From the NCBI GenBank assembly GCA_904066235.2, contig CAJFCV020000006.1, positions 1,178,001 to 1,242,000 on the forward strand: a stretch of 64,000 nucleotides of DNA, written 5' to 3'. The notes below the pieces were generated by a model, which did no database searches, was not told where the DNA came from, and saw only the letters and a program-made list of their open reading frames with translations. Positions 44,401-56,428 of the stretch are shown here, one piece after another. The DNA comes from Bursaphelenchus xylophilus (taxonomy: Eukaryota; Nematoda; Chromadorea; Rhabditida; Aphelenchoididae). The position numbers and the translations under genes were made by a program. Each line of letters starts with the position of its first letter. Position 1 is the stretch's first letter.

Positions 44401-47400
44401 GAAGCGGGTGGGTGTAAAGCGTGGAGGGCATGGGATGGAAATGCGTTCCTCTTGGTCGGGTTCAACTCTCACAGAAAGTGTAGTCTTAGCAGGAAGATGT
44501 AAAAAAATGGAAAATTGGAAATTGATGCAAAAACGATGACTAAAAATTTTCAACAGTTCAAAGTTCGAAAGCCTGGTTTTCGGGAAAATTGGCATACAAA
44601 ATGTTAGATAGGCATACAACAATCGCTGAAAATTTTAGCTCTCGCTTTGCAAGGAGAGCCGAGATATTGAACAATCTTTGCTGCCGAGAGAGTACGCGAA
44701 ATGCGGAGAGCGGTCAGCGAGAACCCACTTTTTGGCCGTATTTTCGCCAATTTCGCGAAAAAATATCAATTTTTTTGTTGAAACATCAGCTTTTAAGATA
44801 GAAATAGCATACTAACCCGTTCGCATAGTCGTTGGAGTGATTTTTGGCGTTTGCGCTTTGAAAAAAATCAGGATGCGCGACTGAAAACACCGATTTCACG
44901 GTGCAAACAGCAAGAAATTACACACTGCAAAGAAAAATTTTGTTTTCGCACAGTGCATGCCGTCGAAATCACACCAGCGACTTTGCAAACGGACTACAAG
45001 GCGGACCAAAAACTCTTGGCATGTCTGCACAGTGCACGCGAAACTGAGAAGTCCGGTGACCGGAATAGACTCTTCGCTATCGGTTTTTTACACTTCGTCT
45101 TGATTTCACAGAGAAAGAGAGAAAAAGACACGCAAAAACGTACTCTCTCGCCCCAAAAATACCCCATTTCTTCCCCGACAAAATCCGGCCCGGCCCGAAG
45201 ACCGGGCCGGGCCGGCCCAGCCCGACAGCCAAGTCTATGCGCGCCTACCGCACACAATGCAAAAAACTTTTTGAAAGGCACAGTGCGAAAACATGTCAAG
45301 TCTTTTTGGGCCGTCTAGGTCCACGCCCTTTCTAGAACGACTAGTATGAGCACTTATAATGGCAAAACAAATGTCGCAGACGATTTCTTTGTTTGAAACT
45401 CTAAGCATTGATTTTTGGACGTATTATAGGTTTACACAATCGCAAACTTGCTCTTCTACTGTTACAGCCTGAAAATTTTAGCTCTCGCTTTGCAAGGGCA
45501 AGAAAAAAATATTTGTCCATATTTTACTGACGCACCCTTTATGTGGGCAAAATTTTAAGGCATTTTGAGCGACGAACTTTCAGCATTTCCGATTTGAGTT
45601 TCCTTACCTTGCTCTTTTCCACCAAAAATCGCTCCACAAACCCGTCCGATCCGAGACAATAACAACACCATTACATCTCATGGACTATATTATTACATTC
45701 CTCACACAAAATTCTTTCTAGAAGTTTCCGCGGTCCTTTTTCGGCGCGTTTGTTACAACCGGCAGCAAGTACAACGAATGTAATATGCAGCGGAGGCGAT
45801 TCAACATGTTCGTTGATTTGTTGAGGGGAGAAATTGCAAAAAAAAACGGGAGCAGCAAAACATGTTATTTGTAGCAGCGAAGTTTCAATGATTGATTGGG
45901 GATTCTGTATACTGGATCATTAAAGCGCGTATTTCCGGGGCTTCTTTATTACATCGTATACGATGAGTAGCTCGCGCTCAAAGGCTATCCGGAGAGACCA
46001 AAAAATTGACCTGTCTCTGATGACAGGCGTTTTTTTCTTGCGGACATTACAACCCCCACAGGTGCGCAGAGGTCAGACAGCTGTTAAAAACAATGTTTAA
46101 AATTTAAACAGCTACTGAATTGCGAAAAAATTTTTCGCCCTTACCGAAAAAAATTCGGTCTGTCGGGAAAATAATGTGGATTCGCTCCTTGGAATCGCCC
46201 ATCATCGCTTTGCGACGGCTAGCTGAATTTTTTTTTCGCGACAAATCCACAATGCACAGTGCGTCCATCCGGCAAGTCGCCGGACTGAAATCGGCGACAT
46301 GCACTGTGCGAAAACAAAAGTTTTCTTTGCACCGTGCAAATTCTTGCTGTTTGCACCGTGCAATAGGCTTTTTTGGGCTGTCGCTCGCACCCTGACTTTT
46401 TTCGCACTGTGCAAACGATAAAAATGAAACCGGCGATAATGCACTGTGCGAAAACAAAAGTTCTCGTTGCACCTGCAAATTCTTGCTGTTTGCACCGTGC
46501 AATAGGCTTTTTTGGGCTGTCGCTCGCACCCTGACTTTTTTCGCACAGTGCAAACTTCAAAGGTCAGTCCGGCGACTTTCCGGAAGGTCTAGAATGACGC
46601 ACAGTGCAGAGCAAGCCCTCCAAACAGTCTGTCTGGAAAATAATGAGCACTCTGTCGCAGCAAAAATCGCATCGCAAATGAATTGTGGCGCTGTGAAAAT
46701 AAAATTGCTTTTCAGTTCAGCGACGCGATCGGCGCAGCGGCATCGCTCATTATTTTCCCGACAGACTGATATTTATGTTATCTTCTAATCTTCCTTAATT
46801 AATCACCGTTTTTACCGTAATTTTCATGACCATTTTTTTGTGATTTCCACTATTTTTACCCGTTGATGGACCTCCCTTTTCTGGATGGAATTCTCATCAA
46901 AAACAGGCGAAGAGTGTAAACCTTCGTCTCTAGCGATTGTACGCCGCCCCTCCCGCCAAATTACAACACCCTTTGATAAACAAAAGAACTGACCATGCGC
47001 TCCATAACCGACCAAGGGCAAGGGTGGAACTTTTTTTGTTATTTTTCCACGACAAAACCGCTAGACGGGCTTAAAAAAGCGGGTAAAAGCGGCGGTCAGT
47101 CGCTGGAACCCGTAGTTTCTTCAAATATTAAGCGTGGTAAAGGGCCGCGATCGGTTTTATCTCACTTTGAAAAGCTTCATCAACATTCTCTAGGTTTATT
47201 TCACCTTTTTTTCCTAATTACTCCCGGCACTGTGCAAAAAAGATAATTTTTGCGCAGCACCGTGCGAAAAAGTTTTTCATGAAATTTTTCGAAAACCGAC
47301 CAGTCGATTTCGCTCATTTTTGCCTTGCATACTCCATATAGTCTATACTTTAACCCATAAAAATTTTGTCGGAAAATTTGCAGAAATAGCCGAGATATGG

Positions 47401-50400
47401 AACGATTTTTGAAAGATGAGAGAGTATGGAAAATGAAGAGAGCTGGTTGGAGAAAACTTTCTCAGCCATTTATTTTGATCTCATAGATCTTCAAGGAGCA
47501 ATTCCTGTGTTGATTTTATACCCCGTATTCCCAACAACGCCAAAGTTTTTGAGTTAAAAATGTCAAAAAAATTGTGGCTTTGGCTATTTTTCCGACCTAA
47601 AAATCTCAGCGCTTTCTGAAAGCCGCAGGCCAAAAATCAAGAATACATTGTGCACTATCACTACCAAATATTACCCCAAATTTCATCAATCTCCGTGCAA
47701 TAGGCTTTGAGAAAATCTCCTTCAACTTTACCCACCTCTATAATCTAACCCACTGCAACTCGAAACTTGAAATTCCCAAATTTCAGGCGCAAATGTCGCA
47801 CAAAGAGAAAGAGGGCAAGGTGTCGGCCAGCCTTTCGTTCTTCCTCAACCTATTACTGGTCTACCTGCCAAAGGACATTTGGCGATATTGGACGTTCAAG
47901 CCGAAGAATGTGGAGGGAAAAACGGTGGTGATCACGGGCGGCGGCAGCGGCATCGGGCAGCGGATGGCCGAGATTTTCGCGCTCGAAAAGAAGGCCAACG
48001 TCGCGATCCTGGACATAGATCTGAGGAAAGCGACAGAGGTCGCGAATGCGATTCAGAAACAGGGGGGTAAGGCGGAGGCTTTCCATTGCGATGTGACGTC
48101 AACAAAGGCGCTGGAAGTGTGTTGCAACGCAATCAAGGAGAAGTTTAGTAAGTCATAGTGGGTTTTCAAGGCATTGGAGGTTGTTTCTATGTCGAGAGGC
48201 CCGGGGGTACAACCACACGATAAGACGAGAAGCTCGAGTTCAAGTGATTTATTGAGTGAAAAGCGGCCCTTATGTAGGGAATCCCATGTAGGAATATACA
48301 ATCAAGTTTGAATAATAAATGATGATTTCCTATCTACTTTTAGACCAAGTGGACATAATCGTTTGCAACGCCGCGATTCTTTATTTCGCCCATACCATGG
48401 AGCTCACAAACGAGCAGTTACAACGCTCTTTTAATGTGAACGTCATGGGCGTTCTGAACGTAAGTTTATTGAAAAAAACTTGATCATAGAAGTGTGTATG
48501 GAGGTTCATTTTGACGTAAAACTGGCTTTTGTGCGCTCAAAAATCGTTCGTTATACAGAGATTTCGCCGACTTTCAATGAACGGGGGTTCGTTGTAGAGA
48601 GATTGTACCGTAATTTCGGAATTTATAGAAATTAGAGCAAAACCTCTGTACAACGAAACCTCTGTATAACCAACAATTTTTTGAGCGGACAAAAAACAAT
48701 TCTAGGCCAAAAGAAATTGAAAAATTTTTAACGAAAAAATGAATTGTGTCGCGACAAAATCAAGTTTCTTCTCACTTCAGCGACACGATCGGCGCAGCGA
48801 CATTGTGCTCAATATTTTCCCGACAGACTGATATTTCATTGTTAGGATTTTCATAAAGTGCATGGACATTTCGAAATATCAGTCTGTCGGGAAAATAATG
48901 AGCACCATGTCGCTGAGCCAATCGAGTCGCTAAAGTGAAAAGAACTTGATTTTGCCGCGACGCAATTCATTTTCTCGTTAAAAATTTTTCATTTTTTTGG
49001 CCTGGAATTGCTTTTCGTCCGCTCAAAAAATTGTTCGTTATACAGAGGTTCATTGTAAAAGAGCTTTGCTGTAATTTCTATAACTTCCGAAATTACGGTA
49101 CAGTCTCTCTACAATGAACTCCCGTTTTCGCATTTGCAAATCTTTACATTTGATTTGATATTAACCCATTTCCCCAATTTTCAGACAATCCGCGCCTTCC
49201 TGCCCGACTTTGAGGCCCGGAACGACGGCCAGATCGTGTGCATGTCCTCCATCTGCGGCTTCTTCGGCGAGACCTACGGCATGGCCTATTGCCCGTCCAA
49301 GTTCGCGGTGCGCGGCATCATGGAGTGCATTCGGTGCGAGATGTTCGACCGCGGCATGGACGGCATCAAGTGCACCACGCTGTACCCGTTCTTCGTCCGC
49401 ACGCCCATGATCCTGGACATGGGAATGCGGCCCACCTCGCGGTTCATCCCCTTTATGAGTGTGAACCGGTGCGCCAACGCGGCGGTTCAGGCGATTTTGA
49501 ACGAGGAAACGCAGCGATTCATCCCGGGATATATTAGCATCATGGCGATGGCCAAAAAGTAGGCGATTTTTTTTTTGATTTTTTGGGAAATTTGAATTTT
49601 TTGACAAGAAAAGTACTTCTAGGGGGTATCGAGTTACAGGTACGAGACATACACCAAAAAATCAAAAAACGTTTCTGATTCAGAATATGTAAAAATTAGC
49701 TGCCCAATTTTGGTTTGTAACGGCGAAGAACCCATCAGAACTTTTCTCACAACACCACGCAAATGCTTTTTTGACCAATTCAAAAGCTTTGTTTTGAGCT
49801 AAACTAAACCCTGGCATCTTGACAAGCCTTAGAATATCAAATTTGAGCTCAACACAAAGCTTTTGAATTGGCAAAAACTTGGTCAAAAAAGGGCTCTTGC
49901 ATGGTGTTGCGAGAAAAGTTCCGAGGGGTTTTTCGCCCTTACAAACCAAAATTGTGCAGCTAATTTTTACATATTCTGAATCAGAATAAATATGCGATTT
50001 TTTAGTGTATGTTTCGACCTGTCAATCCATACCCCATAGCAGTATTTTTCTTGTCAAAAAAATTTTTTTTCGCCCCAGATTTTTTTTAAAATTTTTTCCC
50101 TAATTCTCTAAATTTTCCAGTCTGATGGGCTATCACTTCACCATCCAAGCTCGCCGTTTCATGAACTGTCGCTATGTTCCAACAACAATCTTGGCCAAGG
50201 TGGTGAACCCCGTCAAGAAGGCGCCTTCTTTGGCGTCCACCACCTCTTCCGGCATCTCAATTTCCTCGTCAATCGATTCGGGTACCTCCGAGTCGATGGA
50301 AGAGGAATTGAAGAAGCCAATTCAACGAAGACTCAAGGCACAGCCCGAGGAGAACAATTATTTCGAAGCGCCCTACGTATTCGGGGCCTTGTTGACGCTG

Positions 50401-51096
50401 ATTTTGCTGATTTTCGGTATCATTGTCGCGTATTTACCGGACCTATTCAAAATGGTGGATATGGGGAGAGTCAGCGAAGTCCTATATTTCATTGGTAAGC
50501 ATTTTATCCGACTTGAAAAAAACTACTTTTCAAAAAATCGCACAGTGCAACAAAAAATTTTGTCACTGCACTGTGCGGGAAACAGACGGCTAAAATACGA
50601 AATTTTTGTGTTTTCCGATAGTAAATTAGACTGTTTAAAAATCACGAAACTCATTTTCAAAATTTTTACATTGTGAGTGCTACTTTTTTAACTTTCAAAA
50701 TTTTCATCGCACCGTGCAGAAACTTTTTTTAAAATTTTGCGCACAGTGCACTATTCACTTCAAAAAATCGCTGAAACTTTTTTGCCAAGCCATATGAGAT
50801 CTAAGTGCCGTAAACGAACTAATTATTTTCTCCTTTTCGCCTTTTATGACATCAATTATATTGTTCATGTTTCAGGTACCGAATACAACCAGTCAATCTC
50901 GTTCATTTTGCTTTGCGTGGCTCTCATTCACGTTGTGGAGGCGGTTTCATCGCTCTATCTGTGTCATTCCATCGACACGACGCATGTTTGCGCCGCGAAA
51001 TGGTTCGTTCAGACGCTGATTATTGGGTTCCCCTCGTTGGCGAAGCTCGTCAAACACTACAAAAAAGTGTGTCGGACAGAGGAGGAGGCTCAGTAG
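41423..51096 (+). CDS. Short-chain dehydrogenase/reductase fused to a TMEM254/DUF4499-like domain, 505 aa
   Basis: This is a NAD(P)-dependent oxidoreductase of the 17-beta-HSD11/retinol dehydrogenase type, probably ER or lipid-droplet membrane. Exons are 41423-41494, 47787-48147, 48344-48459, 49185-49558, 50121-50494 and 50876-51096; phases agree at every junction. A hydrophobic N-terminal anchor (LSFFLNLLLVYLP) precedes the cofactor motif TGGGSGIG (74-81), CNAA, and catalytic Ser205, Tyr218 and Lys222 (YCPSK). After about residue 325 there is a Ser-rich linker, a membrane span (FGALLTLILLIFGIIVAYLP) and a block HVVEAVSSLYLCHS...WFVQTLIIGFPSL that resembles TMEM254/DUF4499, a family I recall attached to SDRs in worms. 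A TAG at 49560 read through exon 4 would end a short isoform. The second in-frame ATG (47793) is an alternative start if the 24-residue first exon, 6.3 kb away, is not used. AATAAA occurs at 51804. Confidence 0.88.
43390..44119. mobile_element. Cluster of three MITE-A copies
   Basis: Copies lie at about 43390-43608 (left end trimmed), 43643-43875 (complete) and 43955-44119 (left end replaced by MITE-B sequence). All carry the AAAATGTGGCAAAATGCC and CTCCAAG blocks and their inverted partners. Confidence 0.85.
46300..46560. repeat. Tandem duplication with GCACNGTGC palindromes
   Basis: Two near-identical units share TGCAAATTCTTGCTGTTTGC, AATAGGCTTTTTTGGGCTGT and CGCTCGCACCCTGACTTTTT. They lie within SDR intron 1. 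Confidence 0.85.
48535..49127. repeat. Foldback in SDR intron 3 with MITE-B halves inside
   Basis: Outer arms carry AAAATTGTTCGTTATACAGA, TTCGTTGTAGAGAGATTGTA and ACCGTAATTTCGGAA-like blocks in opposite orientation (48540-48700 and 49015-49125). Towards the centre two MITE-B halves face each other (CCCGACAGACTGATATTT near 48820 and AAATATCAGTCTGTCGGG near 48875). Confidence 0.85.
49598..50060. repeat. Foldback family F2, copy in SDR intron 4
   Basis: Same family as 13712-14290, sharing CCCTGGCATCTTGACAAGCC and TGTTGCGAGAAAAGTT. It occupies most of the 562-bp intron 49559-50120. Confidence 0.85.
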
Positions 51097-52106
51097 AGCG
51101 TCTAGGCTATAGAATTATATATTTAGCTGATTCATTTTGACCATGATCTCATTTTTTATCGAATTTATGTGATTTTTCAAATTTTTTGGGGTTTCTCTAA
51201 AATACGGTGGATTTTACTAACATTTATTTGATTTTTATTGTATAGTCTTCTACTTTACGTCGTTTTATAACGTATTGCATAGTTTCCTTGTCATTTTGAA
51301 CGATTTTTTTGGCATTTTTTAAAAGTTTTCCCAAAAGGAGCAGTCAACTTCGGAGTCGTATATCTCAATAGCCTGAGGCAATATAACAACAAAAATTATG
51401 CTGAGTGAAAGAACAGCCTTCAAATTCTCTAGTAACACCATTTCCAGTATCACTTTTTCATCACCTGCCCTCCGGCAATCAATTTTTCAAGTTCAATCAA
51501 AATCCCGCAAAAGCTTCAAAAAACGTCAAAAAAATCGGGTTTCCGTAAAAATGTCACTTCTTTTTTTGGCTACCAGTCTCTTCAACCATCTGAACTTAAT
51601 TTTTAAGCCTTTTTACCCACTTGTCTTACTGTAATTTCCGCTCAAATTTCTAATTCTAAACAAAAATCTCCATTCTTCACAAAAAAATTCTATTTTTTGT
51701 TCCTTTTGTCTTTCCATTGGATATTCTATGTGCTACAATTACTACCCTACAACTACAACACAATCTACGGATCACTTATATACTTCTATCTGCATTTCTT
51801 GTAAATAAAGTATTGAAAAAAATCGGTGGTTTATTTTGACCTAAAACTCAAAAAATCTCAAAATTTGGTGGGTAAATAACGGTTTTTATACCTTTCCCAA
51901 ATTCCTACTAGTTTCTTACACCTCACTCTTCATGAATAACTACTTCATGATCAAAAATTCCCGATATTTTTTGGTCAAAAACCAAATTTCTTCAAAAGAT
52001 GTCTACTACAATATAAAATCTGTTTTATTTCATAAAAATCGTCTATTCTAAATAGTAAAACGGCAAGATATGGTAGGTTATGCTCTTTACTAGCCATGGT
52101 CATCAT

Positions 52107-55100
52107 TTAAATGGGTTCATAGGATCCATCGGAATTTTTCTTGACCTTTCCGTCTTTGACGAGCTTGCTGAGATGATGATCAACATTGCCGAGGGCGCCG
52201 AGTTTCAGCGAGAGTGGGATGTCCTGCAAATCAAATCTTAGGCTTTATTAGCTCTTTCTAGCTCGACTCCATCATTTTCTCATCATCAATATAAAAAATT
52301 TTTCTACTTTTTCATTCAGATCACCTTATTTTACAAAAAAAGTGGTAGCTCAATTTCCAACTCTCCGATTTGCCTGGATTTTCTATCTGGGCTATAAATA
52401 AATCTCTGAAAATTTGGTTCCGGGATTGCAAGGCCAGCCCGCATATTCAACGATTTTCGCAGCCAACAAAAAAAGATCATAAAAAATGGAGAGACAGTCA
52501 GAGAAAAACCATTTTTTCTTTTTCAATCTCGTAAATTTTTTTTGTTGCATGAGTATTTTACCTCTAGGCCTGCAAATATTTCAAAAAATTATTTTATTTT
52601 ATGCTACAGTAACCCAAAAATCAAAAAAAAAAAAAATCAAAAAAAAAATCCTCACCGGATAAACCGCGTTGGTCAGATCCATGTTCGTGGCATTTCCAGC
52701 CTTCTTCAAGGCTTCCAAAATCTGATTTTCTCTCAACATCCGATGCTGCACGTACTCTGTAATTTTTCCCTTCGGGTCTTCGATGACTTTCCCGTGACCT
52801 GGGAAAATTCTTGCCGAATTTAGGTCCAACAGTACGTCGAGACTCTTCATATAAGTGTGGAGACATTCAAACACCGTGCTGCCTTCGCCTGAAATGCAAT
52901 TTTCTTCAATTTTTGGGCACAATATGCGCAAACCTTGATTTCTATTTTTTTTTCTTTCCCTAAAATTAATGTGCTGCCTATGGAAAGCTATAACTTTTTT
53001 CTGAAATTGTGATTTTTATCCGTTTTTCTACTTTATCATCAGTGTAAACGACAAAAATCCCCAAAACCCAGTGAAAACCGAAAAATCCCCCTTTGCCATA
53101 GCCATAATTTTGTTTGAAATGGCATTCTTGACCATTACTGATATTGATTTTGCATTGTAAATTCAAAAAAACAACTATAGTGGCGGACATGATCCAGTGG
53201 CAAAAAAAAGGCCATTTTGCATCCGGGAAGTGTCAAAAACGCAGCAAAATACCTCCCTCTCCGTGAAAAGACTCCAATTTCAGCTCGCTTTTGAAAATGA
53301 AGTTTTTTCACTTGGAGATGGAGGTATTTTGCTGCATTTTTGATACTTCGCGGATGTAAAATGGCACGTTTTTTACCACTGATTCAGGCCCGACACTATT
53401 GTTCTTTTTTTTCGAAATCACAATGCCAAATCAATATCAGTAATGGTCAAGAATGTCATTACAAACAAAATTATGGCTATGACAAAGGGGGATTTTTCGG
53501 TTTTCACCAGGATTTCCGGATTTTTCTCGTTTACACTGATGATAGAGTAAAAAACGGATAAAAACCACAATTTCAGAAAAAAGTTATAGCCCTCCAAAGA
53601 CGTCACATTAAATTTTAGGCCATTTTCTTTAGCATCCATTCAACAAAAACACAAGATAAAGTCAAAAATTCAAATTTTCAAAAAATTTTCCCATTTTTCT
53701 TACCCAAAATACAATCCCCGCTGAACAATACTTTCTCCTCTTCCAAGAACAACGATGCATGATCCGTGGTGTGTCCAGGAGTCGCCACAATTCTCAGTGT
53801 AGCGCCCTCAACTTTGATCTGATATCCGTCATCAATGTACGTGTAGTTGCACACACCGCTTTCATCATGCTAAAAATCAAACAAAAAATAAATAAAAACA
53901 CTTACAGTATCCCGTTTTAGTTTATATACGGGGAATTCGGCTCCAAAAGCGGATCTGACGTCCGAAATTCCACCAACATGATCTGGATGCCAATGCGTGA
54001 TCACAATCGAGTCAAGTTCGGCTTCATTTTCGGTCAAAACCTTCTTCAGGAGCTCTATATACTTGGGGATGTTGCCCTCGCCAGTGTCGACGAGGACTCG
54101 TCTAAAACAAGGTCGTCATGTGTAATATAAAAACACGCTCAGAAATTGGCGAAATAGTGCTAAACAGTAAGACAATGACCTACTATGAGTCATAAAAATC
54201 ATTTTGGATAACCAAGACTTTAATTTAGTTGTAAAACGGGATTTTTTGAAGCTAAACATCATGAATAATATTTTGATGTAAAAAAGTTGCTCAAAGACAA
54301 AAAAGTGACGTATAACCTTCAAGGTGGATTATAGCCAACATATGAAGTCACATCACCACTAAAAATGCGCATTTCAACTTTAATTTTTTCTCAAGTGTAA
54401 TATAAATTTTCCTCAAAATCTCAAAAAAATTGACAAAATTTCCACTCAGTTTCTACTTTATTTCCTAAACAACTATCTACAACAATACTCTGATTCAGAG
54501 GGCGAATTCATCTCATAATAAACGCTGAAATTCCAATTATTGTTGTCACAACTCCTCCAGAGATGATGTAAATTTTCGTGTTCCTGCTCGCTTCCTGCTG
54601 TCTTTTCAGTTCTTGTTCGAATTTTGGGACAAATCGGTTTTCTTCTTGCTTCTGTCTCTCCATTTCCTCCAATATTTTCTGTTCTCTCGCTTCTCGAGCA
54701 AAAGTTTGGCTATCCTTGTAGGCGCTGTAGAAAACCTTGTCCTCCGTCGTGCGTTTCTTGAACTGTAATGTCGCAGACATATATTTCGAGTTTTGAATCA
54801 GTTTCAAGCAAATTTTGAGGCCATTTTGGAGATCTTCGTATATTACACTAGACAAAAATTGGCAAAAAATGGGTCAAAAATATTTAAAAAAAACTGCTTC
54901 AAGATTAATCGTAGGGCCATAAAATCGTAAAAAATACTAATACACAACTTTTCCATCCTTTAGCCGCACCTAAAATACGAAAAAAATCGTAGATCTAACA
55001 ACACGGAGATAAATCGAAAAATTTTGAAAAAAATCGGATCCAATCTAAAAATTAAACCCCAAAAATTTGAGTAAAAGATTGCCTTAGTATCGCCGAACTG

Positions 55101-55959
55101 TCGGAAAAATTGTTCTGGAAATTCTTCATCTCTGATATTACTTCTGGCCCTCGTTTTCCTCTGAAATTCGACAAAATCTTCGTAAGTCAGGTCCAAATCT
55201 TCGTATTTCCGTCGATCTTTCACTGTTGTTCTCCTTGCATATGATGTGGTAGGCACTTCCTTCCCTTCTACACCCGGCCTCAGTGTCAAATCGTAGAGAT
55301 ATCGCTTCTCTTTGCTCGACAACACTTCATACGCATTGACAATGTCTTGAAAATGATCGTGGCTCTTTTGTGGGTTCAGATCTGGATGATGTTCTTTGGA
55401 GAGTTTGTAGAAAGCGCTTTTAACCTCCTTGTTGGACGCGTCCGACTTCACTCCGAGCACTTCGTAGTGAGTTTGCGGCGGTTTTGTGGAAAACATCCTG
55501 ATGGTCAAGTATAAGTTCATGGGCCGGCGACTGAAGGAATACAGATGAGTTTTTGAGCAGTTCCCACCAAAACACATCACAACAAAGAATATGCCAGACC
55601 TTGGCAGAGATTTACAAAGTTTAGACGAGAGATTTGACATAATTTATATTCCACTAGGTGTCAGAGTCAAAAATTTCAAATTTTTAGTGGTGTGCGGTAT
55701 TTTCGGCGGTCTAAACTTGAAAGGCACAAAGAACAAGGGGAACTTACTTCTTTCCAGTCCCAACAATGTAGGTATTCGTCCCTTGAAGCGTGAAAGAACC
55801 CGGGTTTTGGCCCAGCACCCTGATCACTCGTTCGCTTAGCCGTTCGATGTCATTCAACGCACTCAGCGACATGTTTGCTGGTGTATGATTCCACGAGGCC
55901 CACTTGTAAGCGAGTGCCGCACGTGCCCAGTCGAGTGAATTGGAGATTCGTCGAAGCAT
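52107..55959 (-). CDS. LACTB2: LACTB2-type metallo-beta-lactamase fold endoribonuclease, 307 aa
   Basis: LACTB2 is a mitochondrial single-strand RNA endonuclease with a metallo-beta-lactamase fold. Exons on the minus strand are 55959-55748, 54101-53906, 53869-53704, 52888-52656 and 52223-52107, all in phase. The family-wide N-terminal block [20 protein letters not shown] is present. Metal ligands are visible: THWHPDH (His107, His109, Asp111, His112), PGHT (His169), SGDC (Asp188) and FPGHG (His223). The C-terminal winged-helix part ends [14 protein letters not shown]. The N-terminus is basic ([16 protein letters not shown]), fitting a mitochondrial presequence. The ATG follows a TTTCAG acceptor at about 55990, a likely trans-splice site. 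A poly(A) signal lies at 52029-52024. Intron 1 contains the J-domain gene; the intron between exons 3 and 4 is a foldback with a central MITE-A. Confidence 0.95.
52975..53600. repeat. Foldback with central MITE-A in LACTB2 intron 3
   Basis: Arms 52975-53177 and about 53399-53600 share TATAACTTTTTTCTGAAATT, TTTGCCATAGCCATAATTTT-like and CTTGACCATTACTGATATTG in opposite orientation. A MITE-A copy (53178-53398) is exactly central. The intron is 52889-53703, so the structure fills most of it. Confidence 0.88.
54508..55520 (-). CDS. J-domain protein (DNAJC4-like), nested in LACTB2 intron 1
   Basis: This is a probable Hsp70 co-chaperone anchored to a membrane. Exon 55520-55083 encodes the J domain: [20 protein letters not shown], then HHPDLNP with the HPD triad at 45-47, then [21 protein letters not shown]. 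The last exon 54762-54508 encodes a Glu/Arg/Gln-rich coiled coil and a C-terminal membrane span ([18 protein letters not shown]), as in DNAJC4. These two exons join in phase through a GC donor (AAG|GCAATC); a 24-nt exon at 54969-54946 (VRLKDGKV) also fits in phase. The start is the ATG at 55520, ten bases after CCTTCAG, a likely trans-splice acceptor; a second ATG (MFSTKPP) is eight codons on. AATAAA lies at 54462-54457. It is transcribed from the same strand as its host. Confidence 0.88.
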
Positions 55960-56428
55960 CACCGCTCTCCCGGTTCCAGAAAGTGATAGCACTGAAATTT
56001 CGGAGTTTGGCAAAGAAAAGGAGAATACGGAATTTGTGTGCAAACTCGATCAAACATCTAAAAAGAGAGAAAGATACAAAAGATACGAACCTGTGATAAC
56101 TGTAGTTTCTGTTGTTTCAGGTCCTTTTTTCCGCCTGATATTGATGTTGTTCTTTCACATGCCTGAAAAAAAAAGAAAAAAATATTCAAATCAGTCAAAA
56201 TATGATGAAATATCACTTGGTATTAAACGTTCACTGCACTTTTTACAATCAAAATAAAAAGAGAAAATAAAATCGGAAAATTCCTTTCTACACCAACGAT
56301 AAAATTCTCTCCCACCACGAGAACAATGAGTGCCAAAAATTGTGGCGTTCAGTTTTGAGGCTTTATTTCGCGAAAGTTGAGATTTTTCCAAGGTATTTTG
56401 GTGATTTTACGTTGACGTTGTTGACTTT
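55960..56428. promoter_or_regulatory. Divergent promoter interval, LACTB2 and cyn-10
   Basis: There are 469 bp between the two start codons on opposite strands. No TATA box is obvious. TTGTTTCAG at about 56118-56126 on the plus strand and AAATTTCAG on the minus strand at about 55990 are likely trans-splice acceptors. Confidence 0.45.

Larger units (their letters stand above)
41495..47786 (+). other. SDR intron 1 (6.3 kb), repeat-rich
   Basis: No exon is supported inside. Contents in order: unrecognised sequence 41690-42450 with a small dyad (CCGAAGCTTCGG at 42051); MITE-B copies 42489-43017; MITE-A copies 43390-43608, 43643-43875 and a partial 43955-44119; a repeat related to 12040-12115 at 44620-44800; GCACNGTGC clusters with a GGCCCGG-rich fragment at 45186-45230; a roughly 120-bp tandem duplication at 46300-46560; and further MITE-B at 46616-46775. 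Confidence 0.6.
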
